Shown here one piece after another: positions 12,343-14,037 of a DNA stretch of 14,037 nucleotides. How positions within the stretch are numbered: the stretch's first letter is position 1; the number at the start of each line of letters is the position of its first letter. Both the position numbers and the translations under genes were made by a program. Origin of the DNA: an uncultured Acidobacteriaceae bacterium (GTDB taxonomy: Bacteria; Acidobacteriota; Terriglobia; Terriglobales; Acidobacteriaceae); contig CAIMNN010000538.1 in the NCBI GenBank assembly GCA_903842845.1, positions 1 through 14,037 of the forward strand, written 5' to 3'. The notes under the pieces are model-generated. The model did no database searches. It had not been told where the DNA came from and saw only the letters and a program-made list of their open reading frames with translations.

Positions 12343-14037
12343 ATGAAAACCAAAGCCCTGCTCGTTGCGATACTTCTCCTTGCCTTTACGGGCATCCAAG
12401 CGCAAAGCTTCAAAGTTCATTACTCCGGGTCGGCGAATGCCGGACCGCTCGACGGCCGGTTGATGCTCATTCTCTCGACTGACGCGAGCGATGAGCCGCG
12501 CAACCAGATTGACGACACGCCACGCTCGCAAATGATCTTCGGCGTGACAGTGGACGGCTGGAAGTCGGATGCGCCGGTGACGATAGACGGGAGTGCGTGG
12601 GGCTACCCAACGCCTTCGCTCAAGGACGTGCCGCCGGGCGAGTACTACGTGCAGGCGGTGCTCAACAAATATGAGACCTTCCATCGCGGCGACGGCAAGA
12701 CCGTGAAGCTGCACATGGACCAGGGCGAGGGGCAACACTGGAATATCTCGCCGGGAAATCTTTACTCGACGGTTCAGAAACTCACAGTGAAACAGGGTGG
12801 TGCGCCGATTGAGATTGCACTCACCGAAGTGATTCCGCCGATTCCCATGCCGAAGGACACCAAGTACATCCGCCACATCAAGATCCAGAGCGAGCGGCTG
12901 ACCAAGTTCTGGGGACGGCCGATGTATTTGAGCGCGTCGATACTCGTACCGGAAGGTTTTGACGAGCACACGAGTGCGCACTTCCCACTCATCATTTTTC
13001 ACGGCCACTTCAATCCTGATTTTGAGGGCTTGCGCGAGATGCCGCCTGACCCGACTCTGAAGCCGGATTACAGCGAGCGCTTCCACCTTGCCGGATACAA
13101 CCGCATCCAGCAAGAGGAAGAATACAAGTTTTACAAGACGTGGTCAGGCCCCAACTTCCCGCGCATGATCATTGTCGATATTCAGCACGCGAATCCGTAT
13201 TACGACGACTCGTATGCGGTGAACTCGGCCAACGTCGGCCCGTATGGCGATGCAATCGAGTACGAGTTGCTGCCTGCGATCGAGAAGCAGTTCCGCGCCA
13301 TCGGCCAGGGTTGGGCACGGTTTACTTATGGCGGCTCAACCGGTGGATGGGAGGCACTGGCAGTGCAGGTCTTTTATCCGGATGATTACAACGGCGCGTT
13401 TGCTGCCTGCCCTGACCCCATCGATTTCCATGCCTACACCAACATCGATCTCTACAAAGACGACAACATGTTTTACATCCAGGGTGCGCACAAGCGAATA
13501 GCGCAGCCGGAGATGCGTGATTACCTCGGCCATACGTTGATAACCACCGAAGATGACAACCGCTACGAACTGGCGCTGGGCGACCACGGACGCTCCGGCG
13601 AGCAGTTCGATATCTGGCAGGCGGTGTACAGTCCGGTCGGCGAGGACGGCTATCCGCAGCCGATATTCAACAAAGTCACAGGCGAGATTGACCACAAGGT
13701 AGCCGAGTACTGGCGCGAGCACTACGACCTTGAGTCGATACTCGAGCACAACTGGCCGACGCTGGGGCCCAAGCTCGAAGGCAAGATTCATATCTACGTC
13801 GGTTACGAGGACACGTACTTTCTGAACAATGCCGTCTACCTGATGGAAGATTATCTGAAATCGTCCAAGAACCCGGCGTATGGCGGCGAGGTGCTCTACG
13901 GCCCGCGCGCCGAACATTGCTGGAATGGCGATTTCACGCAGCCGAACGCCTACTCGCGGTTGCACTACAACACGATGTATGTAGACAAGATACTCGACCG
14001 TATCCAGAAGACAGCACCGAAGGGCGCGGACCTGACT
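12343..14037 (+). CDS. Secreted esterase-like alpha/beta hydrolase, 3' end beyond window
   Basis: The frame is open from the ATG at 12343 to the last base, 565 codons, and the stop lies outside. A signal peptide (MKTKALLVAILLLAFTGIQA) begins the protein. An N-terminal region of about 130 residues (DGRLMLILSTD, DVPPGEYYVQAVLN, HMDQGEGQHWN) looks beta-rich and precedes a putative-esterase domain. That domain has the oxyanion-type IIFHGHF, the nucleophile Ser332 in YGGSTGGWEA, Asp490 in VGYEDTYF as a candidate acid, and His525 in RAEHCWNG as the candidate base. The nucleophile elbow and order fit feruloyl-esterase/EstD-like enzymes, but the substrate is unknown. Most of the protein is probably present since the catalytic His is already passed. 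Long frames on the opposite strand here are shadows. Confidence 0.88.
   Translation, partial: MKTKALLVAILLLAFTGIQAQSFKVHYSGSANAGPLDGRLMLILSTDASDEPRNQIDDTPRSQMIFGVTVDGWKSDAPVTIDGSAWGYPTPSLKDVPPGEYYVQAVLNKYETFHRGDGKTVKLHMDQGEGQHWNISPGNLYSTVQKLTVKQGGAPIEIALTEVIPPIPMPKDTKYIRHIKIQSERLTKFWGRPMYLSASILVPEGFDEHTSAHFPLIIFHGHFNPDFEGLREMPPDPTLKPDYSERFHLAGYNRIQQEEEYKFYKTWSGPNFPRMIIVDIQHANPYYDDSYAVNSANVGPYGDAIEYELLPAIEKQFRAIGQGWARFTYGGSTGGWEALAVQVFYPDDYNGAFAACPDPIDFHAYTNIDLYKDDNMFYIQGAHKRIAQPEMRDYLGHTLITTEDDNRYELALGDHGRSGEQFDIWQAVYSPVGEDGYPQPIFNKVTGEIDHKVAEYWREHYDLESILEHNWPTLGPKLEGKIHIYVGYEDTYFLNNAVYLMEDYLKSSKNPAYGGEVLYGPRAEHCWNGDFTQPNAYSRLHYNTMYVDKILDRIQKTAPKGADLT

Noticed and set aside
12334..13965. Two long minus-strand frames (12334-13113 and 13336-13965) that look like genes
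   Set aside because: They are antisense to a plus-strand frame open from 12343 to the window end with a signal peptide, GGSTGGW nucleophile and candidate acid and base residues; the real gene lacks a stop in the window.

Overview
The window looks like a chromosomal segment of a moderately GC-rich Gram-negative bacterium. The style of the proteins, the number of Sec-exported enzymes and the gene mix suggest an acidobacterium (Terriglobia-like). That placement is an inference from protein character; no rRNA or marker search was possible. I see no mobile element, integrase, CRISPR array or phage gene, so this is mostly housekeeping sequence with a few unusual small genes.

Layout. 1-2319 (+): the 3' three-quarters of carB (carbamoyl-phosphate synthase large subunit), ending at a bidirectional terminator shared with a convergent small secreted-protein gene (2379-2825, -). 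2993-3069 (-): tRNA-Arg(ACG) with encoded CCA. 3137-3934 (-): a small HMA-fold-like protein and a TlpA-like thioredoxin lipoprotein, the latter divergent from a GT2 membrane glycosyltransferase (3969-5138, +). 5252-6763 (+): a pterin cluster of two tandem 6-pyruvoyl-tetrahydropterin synthase paralogues, overlapping by ATGA, followed by folE. 6849-7679 (+): an Mrp/ApbC iron-sulfur carrier, ending at a strong terminator shared with a convergent gene for an exported Arg/Asp/Trp/Tyr repeat protein (7736-8029, -). 8123-9163 (-): low-specificity L-threonine aldolase, divergent from a two-gene exported peptidase unit (M19 dipeptidase 9257-10588; S10-type serine carboxypeptidase 10618-12270). 12343 to the window end (+): a large secreted esterase-like alpha/beta hydrolase that runs off the edge.

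How the genes work together. FolE makes dihydroneopterin triphosphate from GTP, and the two PTPS-II-type enzymes are placed to use it, which points to a reduced-pterin (tetrahydrobiopterin-like) product rather than queuosine. The exported dipeptidase and carboxypeptidase form a plausible peptide-scavenging pair. 

The least ordinary signals are: the duplicated PTPS-II pair beside folE; the charge-balanced RD/W/Y repeat protein built on a 24-bp tandem repeat; four genes that lack a Shine-Dalgarno but carry a TAnnnT -10-like box 6-8 nt before the start codon (likely leaderless); a pair of 10-bp direct repeats exactly 21 bp apart upstream of a secreted-protein gene; and terminator-like hairpins placed 20-25 nt before two start codons. 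I did not find a convincing wholly new multi-gene system.
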